A stretch of 6,071 nucleotides of DNA, from assembly GCA_934215405.1 (NCBI GenBank), contig CAKPZU010000118.1:1-6071 (forward strand), read 5' to 3'. The DNA is from an uncultured Bacilli bacterium. GTDB lineage: Bacteria; Bacillota_I; Bacilli_A; RFN20; CAG-631. Positions 1-6,071 of this stretch are shown here, in pieces. The position numbers were made by a program, and so were the translations under genes. How positions within the stretch are numbered: position 1 is the first letter of the stretch; each line of letters opens with the position of its first letter. The notes beneath the pieces were generated by a model. It was not told where the DNA came from. It did not search any database and saw nothing but the letters and a program-made list of their open reading frames with translations.

Positions 1-1397
1 AAGAGGGCTATAATGCAATGAAATTATTTAAAAAGATGGAAGAAATTACAAATATTCATATTGAATGGGAATATGGTTCAACACAAAAATATGATGAAAA
101 AAGGGCTGGGCAATGGACTAGTAAAAATCAAGTTGATGCCTTCTTTTTATGGAATAGTACAGAAGAGGTAAATAAATATGGTAAAAATCAAACAATTTAT
201 GATTTAACTGACTATATTTATCAATATGCACCTAACTATACTAGTATTTTAAATTCTAATTTAGAATATAAAAAAATAGCTACAATGGATGATGGAAGGA
301 TGTATTCAACCCTTTCTATAAATGATGTTCCAAGAGATCAAACATTTAAGCAATACATTAATAAAGAATGGCTAGATAATTTAAATTTAAAAATGCCAAC
401 AAATGTTGATGAACTATATAATGTTTTAAAAGCTTTTAAAAACGATGATCCAAATGGTAATGGCATCCCAGATGAAATACCTCTATCTTCTGCTTCATTA
501 AATCAAACAAGAAATTTTTTAATGAGCGCATTTGGTTATGTTTCAACAGGCTTTGAAGTAAATGATGAAAATAAAATTATTTATGTCCCAGAAACAAATA
601 ATTATAAAGCATATTTAGAATATACTGCTAAATTATTTAAAGAAGGATTACTTGATAATAATACATTTAATATGGATGAAAGGGATTTATCAGCAAAAGG
701 TGAATTAGTTGGTTGCTTTGATAATTCTGCTGCTTATTTAATAGTTGGTGAGGATAATGATGAAAAGTATGATGCAGTTAGTGCTTTAACATCATCTATT
801 AATAATAAACAAATGTGGTTAGGCTTTAATACTGTTAGTCCATCAGCTATTATAGTTCCAAAAACATCACCATATGTTAAAGAAATTGTAAGATGGATAG
901 ACTTTTTATATAGTGAAAAGGGAATTGAACTTCAATCATTTGGTGAAGAAGGTGTTGATTTTACCTATGATGATGAAAGTAAAACATCATTTACCTTTAA
1001 TGTTCCAGAAGGTAAAAATATCGAGGAGTTTAGAGGAACTATTACTCCAGGAGTAGGACTTGGTGTTGTAACTTATTGGAAAAAGGATTTTGTTTTAAAG
1101 GATAATAATAAATTCACTAAAAGAATTAATAAGGTTGTTGAGGATGCTAAATATATGGATTATTTAAAAATACCAGTTCCAGAGCTTATTTATACAAGTA
1201 ATGAGCAATCACGTGTAGCTATTATTGAAACTGACTTAGATATTTATATGCAAGTATTTGAAGAAAAAATTGTTAGTGGAAAATTAGAATTAACTGATGA
1301 TGAATGGAATAAGCATTTAGCTAATTTGAAGAAGCTAAAAATTGATGAATTAAATAAGATTAAAAATGATGCATATGAAAGGTATTTAAAAAGGTAA
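1..1397 (+). CDS. ABC transporter extracellular solute (sugar)-binding protein, 5'-truncated by window edge
   Basis: This is the substrate-capturing lipoprotein of a carbohydrate ABC importer, acting outside the membrane. The frame stays open to the left edge, so the signal peptide and first strand are missing; the first complete codons read EGYNAMKLFKKMEEITN, and ATG at 18 is probably an internal Met. Numbering from that Met, family-1 (LipO/YtcQ-like) hallmarks are TNIHIEWEY (11-19), the YINKEWLDNLNLKMPTNVDE segment (113-132), the Asp-rich loop DPNGNGIPDEIP (144-155), and a C-terminal helical tail around W430 ending in DAYERYLKR, matching the family's usual 'W...L...G...I...AYDRY' ending. 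The C-terminus appears intact. The gene stops 5 bases before the GH110-like gene, so co-transcription is likely. Its permeases are not in this window and may lie upstream. The substrate cannot be read from sequence; a galactose-containing sugar is inferred from the neighbour only. Confidence 0.88.
   Translation, partial: EGYNAMKLFKKMEEITNIHIEWEYGSTQKYDEKRAGQWTSKNQVDAFFLWNSTEEVNKYGKNQTIYDLTDYIYQYAPNYTSILNSNLEYKKIATMDDGRMYSTLSINDVPRDQTFKQYINKEWLDNLNLKMPTNVDELYNVLKAFKNDDPNGNGIPDEIPLSSASLNQTRNFLMSAFGYVSTGFEVNDENKIIYVPETNNYKAYLEYTAKLFKEGLLDNNTFNMDERDLSAKGELVGCFDNSAAYLIVGEDNDEKYDAVSALTSSINNKQMWLGFNTVSPSAIIVPKTSPYVKEIVRWIDFLYSEKGIELQSFGEEGVDFTYDDESKTSFTFNVPEGKNIEEFRGTITPGVGLGVVTYWKKDFVLKDNNKFTKRINKVVEDAKYMDYLKIPVPELIYTSNEQSRVAIIETDLDIYMQVFEEKIVSGKLELTDDEWNKHLANLKKLKIDELNKIKNDAYERYLKR
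1388..1394 (+). promoter_or_regulatory. Weak ribosome binding site for the GH110-like gene
   Basis: An AAAAAGG run lies inside the last codons of the upstream binding-protein gene, 8 bases before ATG 1403. It is a poorer Shine-Dalgarno match than those of the two downstream genes, which suggests translational coupling to the preceding gene. Confidence 0.5.
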
Positions 1398-1402
1398 ATA
1401 AA

Positions 1403-4009
1403 ATGAAATATAAACATTTTGCTTTATTTTTAATGGGCTTATTATTAATTGGAGGTTGTAATAATGTGGAAAACAATCCTAGTAAAGATCTTTTAGATAG
1501 CTTAAGTAGTAGCGAATTTGAAACAAGTGTAGCAAATAATGAATTTATTGGCTTAAGTGATATTAAAAATGTCGGAGTAAATGAAGAAAATTTTTATAAT
1601 GAAAAACTTTATAGTAGTGAAAATAAATCATTTGATGTAATTATTGATGCTTTAGATTTCAATGTAAATGGAAGTGATAATAAGGATGATACATTAGCTT
1701 TTATTTCTTTAATTAATAAGGTTAAGGAATATGAAAACAAAAGCGTTAAAGTATTGCTTCCTAGTGGAAATTTAGATTTTATTGAAAAAATAAATCATTT
1801 AAATAGAAGCTATGGAATAGTACTAAATAATTTAAAGAATGTCGTCTTTAAAGGAAGCAACACAAACATTTATTTTCATGGTGAAATTGGTGGCTTTATT
1901 CTTGAAAATTGTGAAAATGTTTATTTTGAGGATATAAATATTGATTATGCTATTCCTCCATTTGTTGTGGGAAAAATTAAAGAAAATGATGGGAAAACAT
2001 TTAAGGTAAAAGTAAATGATGGCTACACAGTTAATGAAAATACTAAAGTAGCAGCTTTTTTAGAATATAATAAAACGTCATTTACTCCAAGAAGTAAAGG
2101 TAATGATATTTATGGTAATGTAAAAAATGTCAAATATCTAAATAACAATGAACTTGAAATCACTTTTAATTCAACATATAATGTGGCTCCATATGATACT
2201 TTAGTGGTTATAAGGCAATATTTATATGAGCATGATTGTATATTTATAAATAACTCTAAAAACATATATTATGAAACTGTAAATGTTTATAGCTGTCCAG
2301 GAATGGGAGTTAGAGCTCATAGTAGTGAAAATTTATACTTTAATAGATTTAATGTTAAATTAAAACCAAATACGGATAGATTAATGACTTCAACTGCTGA
2401 TGCCCTTCATTTTATTGACTGTGTTAATGATTTAATTGTATCAAATAGTTTGTTTGAAAATTGTGGGGATGATGCTTTAAATTCCCATGGAGCATATTTA
2501 CAAATAAAAGCAATTACTGATGATTATAGCATTGAAGCTATTAATCCTCGCGGTTATAATTTTATTCCAAGTATTGGAAATATCCTTGAAATAAATAAAA
2601 GAAACGACTTATATTTAGTTCAGCAATTAACAGTTAAAGAAGTAGCTACATTAAAAAATGGTGGCTTTAAAATAACATTTAATGAAAAATTAAGTAGTGA
2701 TATTGCTATTAATTATGTAGTTGGTAATGCCTCAAGATGTACAAAGCTTCATTTTTATAATAATATTGTTCGTAATAAACGTTGTCGTGGGGTATTAGTT
2801 CAAAGTCGTGATACTATTATTGAAAATAATACATTTGCTAATTTATCAGATGGTGGCATTTTAGTTACTGCCGATGCTAATAATTGGTATGAATCAATCA
2901 CTAGTCAAGATTTAATTATTAGAAACAATAAATTTTTAAAAAACAATTATGCTGTGGGTAATACATACGGAGATATTGCTATTTCATCATATGGTGAAAA
3001 TTATAATTTAGCCTCATGCGGGACACTAAAAAACTTTTTAATTGAAAATAATTTCTTTGCAAATGGAGCAAATGGTGCAGTTTTTGCTAATTCTGTAAGT
3101 GATTTAACAATTAAAAATAATTGTGTTTATAATATGGGATTACAACCAAAAGCAAAATCAGCAAATGTTGGCTTTTCAATATCATATTGTGATGATGTTA
3201 AAGTAAGTAATAATAGAATTTATAAAAACTCATCGGCAGATTTTAAAAGTTTAACGGCTGGTGGTGGAATGAATGCTAACAATTTATTAGTTAGTAATAA
3301 TACAGGTATTGATGTATCAAATATTTTTAATGAAAGTGAAACTAAAACCTTTAGCATTATTAAAACTAATAGTAATGATTTAATGGATGGCGAAGGTTTA
3401 AGTAATTGGAAGAGCATTGAAAGTAATATTGCTTTATATGGCTTTAGTGATGTTGATTTAAATGAGCTTGAACTTGATGATACTACCTTTAAGATTAATG
3501 AACTAAAAATGGCTTATAATGATGAAGGAATCTTTATTGGCTTTGATGTGTTTGATGATGAATTAATTTATAATTATCAATCTTCTTGGGAAGGTGATGG
3601 CGTTGAAATATTTATGTCATCTGAAATAGAAAGCTTAGATCCATTAAGTGTTGTAAAAATATCTAATACTGATACACTTGAAATATTTATGTCAAGTGAC
3701 ACTATAAATGGTAATAAATTAGTCGAATTAAGAACATCAGCAAATATAATGGAAAAGCAAAAGCAATTTAAAATAGTATTTGAAGAAAAATATGATGGAA
3801 AAGGTTATGTTGGTAAGGTATTTATTCCATTTTCAGCAATTAAAGGAATAAAAGATAACTTAATGAATAATAAACCATTTAGCTTTGCTATTAATTTTAT
3901 TGACTTGGATTCATATGGTATAAGAAGACAATACGCTTCATGTCCTCATATTGTTGAATATAACAAATATATTCCAAGCAAGATGAGTAGAATTGTTCAA
4001 GGAGATTAG
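1403..4009 (+). CDS. Lipoprotein glycoside hydrolase, GH110-like alpha-1,3-galactosidase with C-terminal CBM9-like domain
   Basis: Probably a surface-anchored exo-alpha-1,3-galactosidase that removes terminal alpha-1,3-galactose from B-antigen or alpha-Gal type glycans with inversion. Seen: a lipoprotein signal ending I16-G-G-C19; a Ser/Asn/Glu-rich tether (about 20-75); the helix entry FDVIIDALDF (77-86) with LLPSG at 118-122; and a beta-helix to about 640 with repeated 'NxxFxNN' rungs. Two beta-rich insertions (about 184-272 and 364-445) match the two barrels known to interrupt the GH110 helix. Family-type motifs are GMGVRAHSSEN (300-310), ADALHF (D333), GDDALNSHGAYLQI (D356, D357), CRGVLVQS (461-468) and DANNWYES (491-498). 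D333 to D356/D357 reproduces the spacing I recall for the catalytic aspartates of characterised GH110 (D321, D344, D345). Residues about 665-866 form a CBM9/DOMON-like beta-sandwich (MAYNDEGIFIGFDVFDDE, WEGDGVEIFMSS). The mature chain has 11 cysteines besides C19. The alternative is another beta-helix glycosidase or lyase with related specificity. Confidence 0.82.
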   Translation: MKYKHFALFLMGLLLIGGCNNVENNPSKDLLDSLSSSEFETSVANNEFIGLSDIKNVGVNEENFYNEKLYSSENKSFDVIIDALDFNVNGSDNKDDTLAFISLINKVKEYENKSVKVLLPSGNLDFIEKINHLNRSYGIVLNNLKNVVFKGSNTNIYFHGEIGGFILENCENVYFEDINIDYAIPPFVVGKIKENDGKTFKVKVNDGYTVNENTKVAAFLEYNKTSFTPRSKGNDIYGNVKNVKYLNNNELEITFNSTYNVAPYDTLVVIRQYLYEHDCIFINNSKNIYYETVNVYSCPGMGVRAHSSENLYFNRFNVKLKPNTDRLMTSTADALHFIDCVNDLIVSNSLFENCGDDALNSHGAYLQIKAITDDYSIEAINPRGYNFIPSIGNILEINKRNDLYLVQQLTVKEVATLKNGGFKITFNEKLSSDIAINYVVGNASRCTKLHFYNNIVRNKRCRGVLVQSRDTIIENNTFANLSDGGILVTADANNWYESITSQDLIIRNNKFLKNNYAVGNTYGDIAISSYGENYNLASCGTLKNFLIENNFFANGANGAVFANSVSDLTIKNNCVYNMGLQPKAKSANVGFSISYCDDVKVSNNRIYKNSSADFKSLTAGGGMNANNLLVSNNTGIDVSNIFNESETKTFSIIKTNSNDLMDGEGLSNWKSIESNIALYGFSDVDLNELELDDTTFKINELKMAYNDEGIFIGFDVFDDELIYNYQSSWEGDGVEIFMSSEIESLDPLSVVKISNTDTLEIFMSSDTINGNKLVELRTSANIMEKQKQFKIVFEEKYDGKGYVGKVFIPFSAIKGIKDNLMNNKPFSFAINFIDLDSYGIRRQYASCPHIVEYNKYIPSKMSRIVQGD
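1628..3322 (+). other. GH110-like right-handed beta-helix catalytic domain
   Basis: This covers residues about 76-640 of the lipoprotein encoded at 1403-4009. The order is helix entry, first inserted barrel, GMG motif, ADALHF, GDDALN, second inserted barrel, then the RGVLV and DANNWYES segments and terminal rungs (IIENNTF, IIRNNKF, LIENNFF, TIKNNCVYN, VSNNRIY, VSNNTG). The order and spacing match GH110 as I know it. Domain boundaries are approximate. Confidence 0.75.
3395..4000 (+). other. C-terminal CBM9/DOMON-like beta-sandwich domain
   Basis: This covers residues about 665-866 of the GH110-like protein. The 'AYNDEGIFIGFDVFDDE...WEGDGVEIFMSS' pattern resembles family-9 carbohydrate-binding or DOMON-like modules, which typically read 'AyddenLYi...V.D......W.gDgvEiFid'. 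The later segments FIPFSAI and FSFAINFIDLDSYG-RRQYAS fit the same fold. It probably binds sugar near the enzyme. The ligand is unknown, and the conserved binding tryptophans of true CBM9 cannot be confirmed by eye. Confidence 0.65.
3999..4004 (+). promoter_or_regulatory. Ribosome binding site for the triple-repeat lipoprotein gene
   Basis: AAGGAG lies inside the 3' end of the GH110-like gene, 7 bases before ATG 4012. The upstream stop TAG and the start ATG are separated by only two bases, the classic arrangement for coupled translation, and this supports ATG 4012 as the start. Confidence 0.8.
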
Positions 4010-4011
4010 TT

Positions 4012-5961
4012 ATGAAAAGGAAATCATTTTATACAGTCTTAATGATTTTATTATTATCTTCTTGTAATACTAACAATTCTTTTGTATCATCAAGTGAAGA
4101 AATAAGAGATAGTGGAGCAAGTGATGAGTTTAATCCAATTTCTTTAGCAAATGATAAAAATGCTTTAGGGCAATATGATAACGATGCTAAAAATGAAAAT
4201 AGAACAATTGATGATCCTTTATATGATAAAATAATAGCCCAAAAAGAAATATTAAAGGTAAATGAAACATACATAGAGGATTTTGAAAAAGATTTCTTAG
4301 ATAGTAAACTATTTATTAATGAGGTCGAAAGTACTGCTGAATGTACAATTAAAAATACAACTAATGCTAGTATTGATAATAATTCATTATTTTTAAGAAG
4401 TGATGGGAATTATAAGGGCGTAAAGCTAGGAGGTATGAAGTTTGCTAAATATGGTTCATATAAAATAGAATATGACTATAAAATTATTTCTCCATCAAAT
4501 GACTTTTTCTTTCAAATAGAAACACCACTTGGTGGAGCAAGTGAAAGCATTTATTCAACAATTACTGGAAGTAGTGGAAAAATAGGACATAATGAACTTT
4601 ATGCTAATTTAAAGGGCTATGATGATTATTATATTCATTTATTTCCTCGTGATTTAAGTGGTGCAATTTCTTTTGATAATATAAAAATAACAAGATTGAA
4701 TAGTAAACCTGTTATTTTAAATGGTAAAATTGACATTTTAGATGATAAAGCATTACTTAGCTATGATTATTTTGATAGTGAAGATGATGAAGAAGAAAAT
4801 AGTGAAATTCGTTGGTTTTCAGCCTTTAATAACCAAGGCGTTAATAAAAATTATTTAGATAATAATTCAAATGAATTAAAAATAACAAGTGTTATGGAAG
4901 GCTTATTTTTAGGTGTTGATATTACTCCTATTTCAAGGGGAAATGATAGTCAAAGCATTGGCTTAAGTCAAACCTTTTATAGTAATCATCCAATAACCAA
5001 GGAGGCAAAAAATATTAATGCTTCTAAAAGATTAAAAGATGAGGAAAGCTTTATTGAGGATTTTGAAAATGATATAGATGATGAGTATAACATTTACTTT
5101 AAAAGTGAAAGTTTAACATCAAGTGTATATTATACAAATGATGCCATAGCAGGTGACACATCAATTTGCTTTGAAAGTGCTGGAGCTTATTCTTCATCTA
5201 TATTTGAAGGAATAAAATACGATGCTAAAGGTATTTATTTAGTAGAATTTGATTATAAATTTATAACTAAGTGTGATAATTTTTATATCCAATTTAGATC
5301 AAATAGTGGATATACTGCTTCAGATGTATTTACTAATATAAATATGCAAAGTGTAATTGAAAATGAAATAAATCATTTTAGTTATGAATTTTCTTTAAAT
5401 AATTATAACGATTATTATTTAATGATGTTCCCAGCAATTTCTTCATGTAAGATTATTATTGATAATATAAAAATAACGAAAAAAATCGGCTATAATAATG
5501 AAATTAAAAATGTAAAGCTAAATGTTAACGAGGAAATAAGTGAAAACTTTGATGATTTAGCTAATTTAAAAATTGGAATTGATAAATCGCAAACACCAAA
5601 TTGTAAAATAACTAGTGAAAATGCTATTGAAAATAATTCACTATATATTGAAAGCTCAGGCCAATATAAATGCTTATTTATTAATAAAGGTATTGAATAT
5701 GAAGCTAATGCCACTTATAAAGTAACATTTACATACAAAATAATATCATTAATAGATACCTTATATTTTCAATTAAATAATGGTAGCGATACTATTTATA
5801 AGCAATTTGGTAATGAAAATGAATTAAATAAAATATGTAGTTTTGAATTTACATTTACTATAAAAAATAATACTAATTATGTAATGCAAATATTCCCGGG
5901 TCAAAAAAGTGGGGTAAGTAAGCTTTATATTGATAATTTTATAATAAAAAGAATTAAATAA
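4012..5961 (+). CDS. Surface lipoprotein with three CBM-like beta-sandwich repeats and an Ig-like domain
   Basis: Probably an anchored, non-catalytic binding protein; no enzymatic motif is visible. Seen: a short signal peptide with lipobox L15-S-S-C18; an Asn/Ser/Asp-rich tether (about 19-85); repeat 1 (86-230); an Ig-like domain (231-330); repeat 2 (345-490); and repeat 3 (507-649), which ends the protein. Each repeat starts with an 'IEDFE-D' or 'SENFDD' strand, continues through '(D/N)xSLxxxSxGxYK' and 'YxxxYxYKIIS...FxxQ', then 'YYxxxFP', and closes with 'DNIKIT', as in galactose-binding-like or CBM4/9-type jelly rolls. The middle segment (LLSYDYFDSEDDEEENSEIRWFS ending in VDITP) matches the Ig-like module usually written 'Y.Y.D.dgd.EG.S.yrW...VTP', found in bacterial surface and S-layer proteins. 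It follows the GH110-like gene by 2 bases, so co-expression is very likely. Carbohydrate binding is inferred from fold and context; adhesion is the main alternative. Confidence 0.75.
   Translation: MKRKSFYTVLMILLLSSCNTNNSFVSSSEEIRDSGASDEFNPISLANDKNALGQYDNDAKNENRTIDDPLYDKIIAQKEILKVNETYIEDFEKDFLDSKLFINEVESTAECTIKNTTNASIDNNSLFLRSDGNYKGVKLGGMKFAKYGSYKIEYDYKIISPSNDFFFQIETPLGGASESIYSTITGSSGKIGHNELYANLKGYDDYYIHLFPRDLSGAISFDNIKITRLNSKPVILNGKIDILDDKALLSYDYFDSEDDEEENSEIRWFSAFNNQGVNKNYLDNNSNELKITSVMEGLFLGVDITPISRGNDSQSIGLSQTFYSNHPITKEAKNINASKRLKDEESFIEDFENDIDDEYNIYFKSESLTSSVYYTNDAIAGDTSICFESAGAYSSSIFEGIKYDAKGIYLVEFDYKFITKCDNFYIQFRSNSGYTASDVFTNINMQSVIENEINHFSYEFSLNNYNDYYLMMFPAISSCKIIIDNIKITKKIGYNNEIKNVKLNVNEEISENFDDLANLKIGIDKSQTPNCKITSENAIENNSLYIESSGQYKCLFINKGIEYEANATYKVTFTYKIISLIDTLYFQLNNGSDTIYKQFGNENELNKICSFEFTFTIKNNTNYVMQIFPGQKSGVSKLYIDNFIIKRIK
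4267..4701 (+). repeat. CBM-like domain, copy 1 of 3
   Basis: Residues about 86-230 of the lipoprotein at 4012-5961. It runs from TYIEDFEKDF to FDNIKITRLN. At the DNA level it shares the 19-base stretch 4673-4691 exactly with copy 2 (5459-5477), which encodes the closing DNIKIT strand. Confidence 0.7.
4702..5001 (+). other. Ig-like domain between CBM-like copies 1 and 2
   Basis: Residues about 231-330 of the lipoprotein at 4012-5961. It begins KPVILNGKI and contains YDYFDSEDDEEENSEIRWF and LKITSVMEGLFLGVDITP, which fit the 'Y.Y.D...E..S.yrW / tlt..d.GkyI...VTP' pattern of a known bacterial surface Ig-like module. It probably acts as a spacer or as an additional binding module. Confidence 0.6.
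5044..5481 (+). repeat. CBM-like domain, copy 2 of 3
   Basis: Residues about 345-490 of the lipoprotein at 4012-5961. It runs from ESFIEDFEND to IIDNIKITKK. It is closer to copy 1 than to copy 3, with an identical IEDFE start and an identical DNIKIT end, which suggests the more recent duplication was between copies 1 and 2. Confidence 0.7.
5530..5958 (+). repeat. CBM-like domain, copy 3 of 3, C-terminal and more divergent
   Basis: Residues about 507-649 of the lipoprotein at 4012-5961. It starts EEISENFDDL and ends LYIDNFIIKRIK at the stop codon. It keeps the NNSLYIESSGQYK, YKVTFTYKIIS, LYFQL and YVMQIFPG strands that align with the other copies, but its opening and closing motifs have drifted. 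Confidence 0.68.
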
Positions 5962-5962
5962 T

Positions 5963-5968
5963 AGGAGG
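5963..5968 (+). promoter_or_regulatory. Strong ribosome binding site for the last, partial gene
   Basis: A perfect AGGAGG stands 8 bases before ATG 5977. It decides this start and is the best Shine-Dalgarno match in the window. Confidence 0.88.
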
Positions 5969-5976
5969 AAGAAAAA

Positions 5977-6071
5977 ATGAAAAGAAAATATTTAATCCTT
6001 AGTTTATTATTTGTTGGTTCGTTAGTTAGCTGTAATACAAATGAAAGCTCTTCAAATAGAGAGGTTAGTGA
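5977..6071 (+). CDS. Putative lipoprotein, N-terminal fragment cut by the window edge
   Basis: Only 31 complete codons are visible: MKRKYLILSLLFVGSLVSC followed by NTNESSSNREVS. This is a standard lipoprotein signal: basic n-region KRK, hydrophobic core, lipobox L16-V-S-C19, then an Asn/Ser-rich tether. The start is fixed by AGGAGG 8 bases upstream. The gene begins 15 bases after the stop of the triple-repeat lipoprotein with no terminator between them, so it belongs to the same run. Its N-terminus resembles that of the preceding protein (both MKRK, both C-N-T-N after the lipobox), which hints at paralogy or a shared export signal. Its function lies beyond the edge and cannot be inferred. Confidence 0.85.
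   Translation, partial: MKRKYLILSLLFVGSLVSCNTNESSSNREVS

Noticed and set aside
18..1397. ATG at 18 as the true start of the binding-protein gene, with AGAGGG at 2-7 as its ribosome site
   Set aside because: The frame is open to the window edge and the residues before the Met (EGYNA) continue the family's N-terminal lobe. Starting here would leave the protein with no signal peptide or first strand, so the gene is cut by the edge.
3220..3417. 65-residue open frame on the minus strand
   Set aside because: It lies wholly inside the GH110-like gene, has no ribosome site or recognisable domain, and its Leu/Ser/Lys-rich composition is what the complement of AT-rich coding DNA gives.
1403..4009. 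Phage tail-spike or pectate lyase identity for the beta-helix protein
   Set aside because: The lipobox, the neighbouring ABC binding protein and the GH110-type motifs with two barrel insertions fit a surface glycosidase. No phage genes are present, and I see no pectate lyase signature.
4029..4274. 81-residue open frame on the minus strand
   Set aside because: It is a shadow of the signal peptide and tether of the lipoprotein at 4012, with no supporting start signal or motif.
5490..5714. 74-residue hydrophobic open frame on the minus strand that could be mistaken for a membrane peptide
   Set aside because: It lies inside CBM-like copy 3. Its hydrophobicity comes from reading the complement of Lys/Asn/Glu-rich codons, and it has no ribosome site.
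5962..5976. Terminator or promoter in the largest gap
   Set aside because: The gap is 15 bases and is occupied by the AGGAGG site and its spacer. There is no inverted repeat or room for a promoter.

Overview
The window is very AT-rich (sampled lines are about 22-32% G+C) and is filled end to end by four co-directional genes on the + strand, with gaps of only 5, 2 and 15 bases. Three genes start inside the window, and all three encode lipoproteins with a Gram-positive-style lipobox. Every tryptophan I located (12) is TGG, and TGA occurs neither in frame nor as a stop, so the standard code fits. This points to a low-GC member of the Bacillota or a Mollicutes-related lineage that keeps the standard code (Erysipelotrichia-, RF39- or Acholeplasma-like), probably host- or gut-associated. 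It argues against a Mycoplasma or Spiroplasma. The taxonomic placement is inference.

Layout: (1) 1-1397, the 3' part of an ABC-transporter sugar-binding lipoprotein whose N-terminus lies upstream of the window. (2) 1403-4009, an 868-residue lipoprotein with a right-handed beta-helix core closely resembling glycoside hydrolase family 110 (exo-alpha-1,3-galactosidases acting on blood-group B and alpha-Gal type glycans), followed by a C-terminal CBM9/DOMON-like domain. (3) 4012-5961, a 649-residue lipoprotein with three copies of a beta-sandwich, CBM-like domain and an Ig-like domain between copies 1 and 2. (4) 5977 to the edge, the first 31 residues of another lipoprotein whose N-terminus resembles that of gene 3.

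Read together, the genes look like part of a surface glycan-capture operon. An anchored glycosidase would release galactose, anchored beta-sandwich proteins would hold the glycan or host surface, and an ABC binding protein would collect the released sugar or oligosaccharide. The family assignments rest on recognised motifs. The shared pathway and the substrate are inference from adjacency and from the GH110 family. No RNA gene, CRISPR array, mobile element, promoter or terminator is recognisable, and no stretch longer than 15 bases lies outside a gene.
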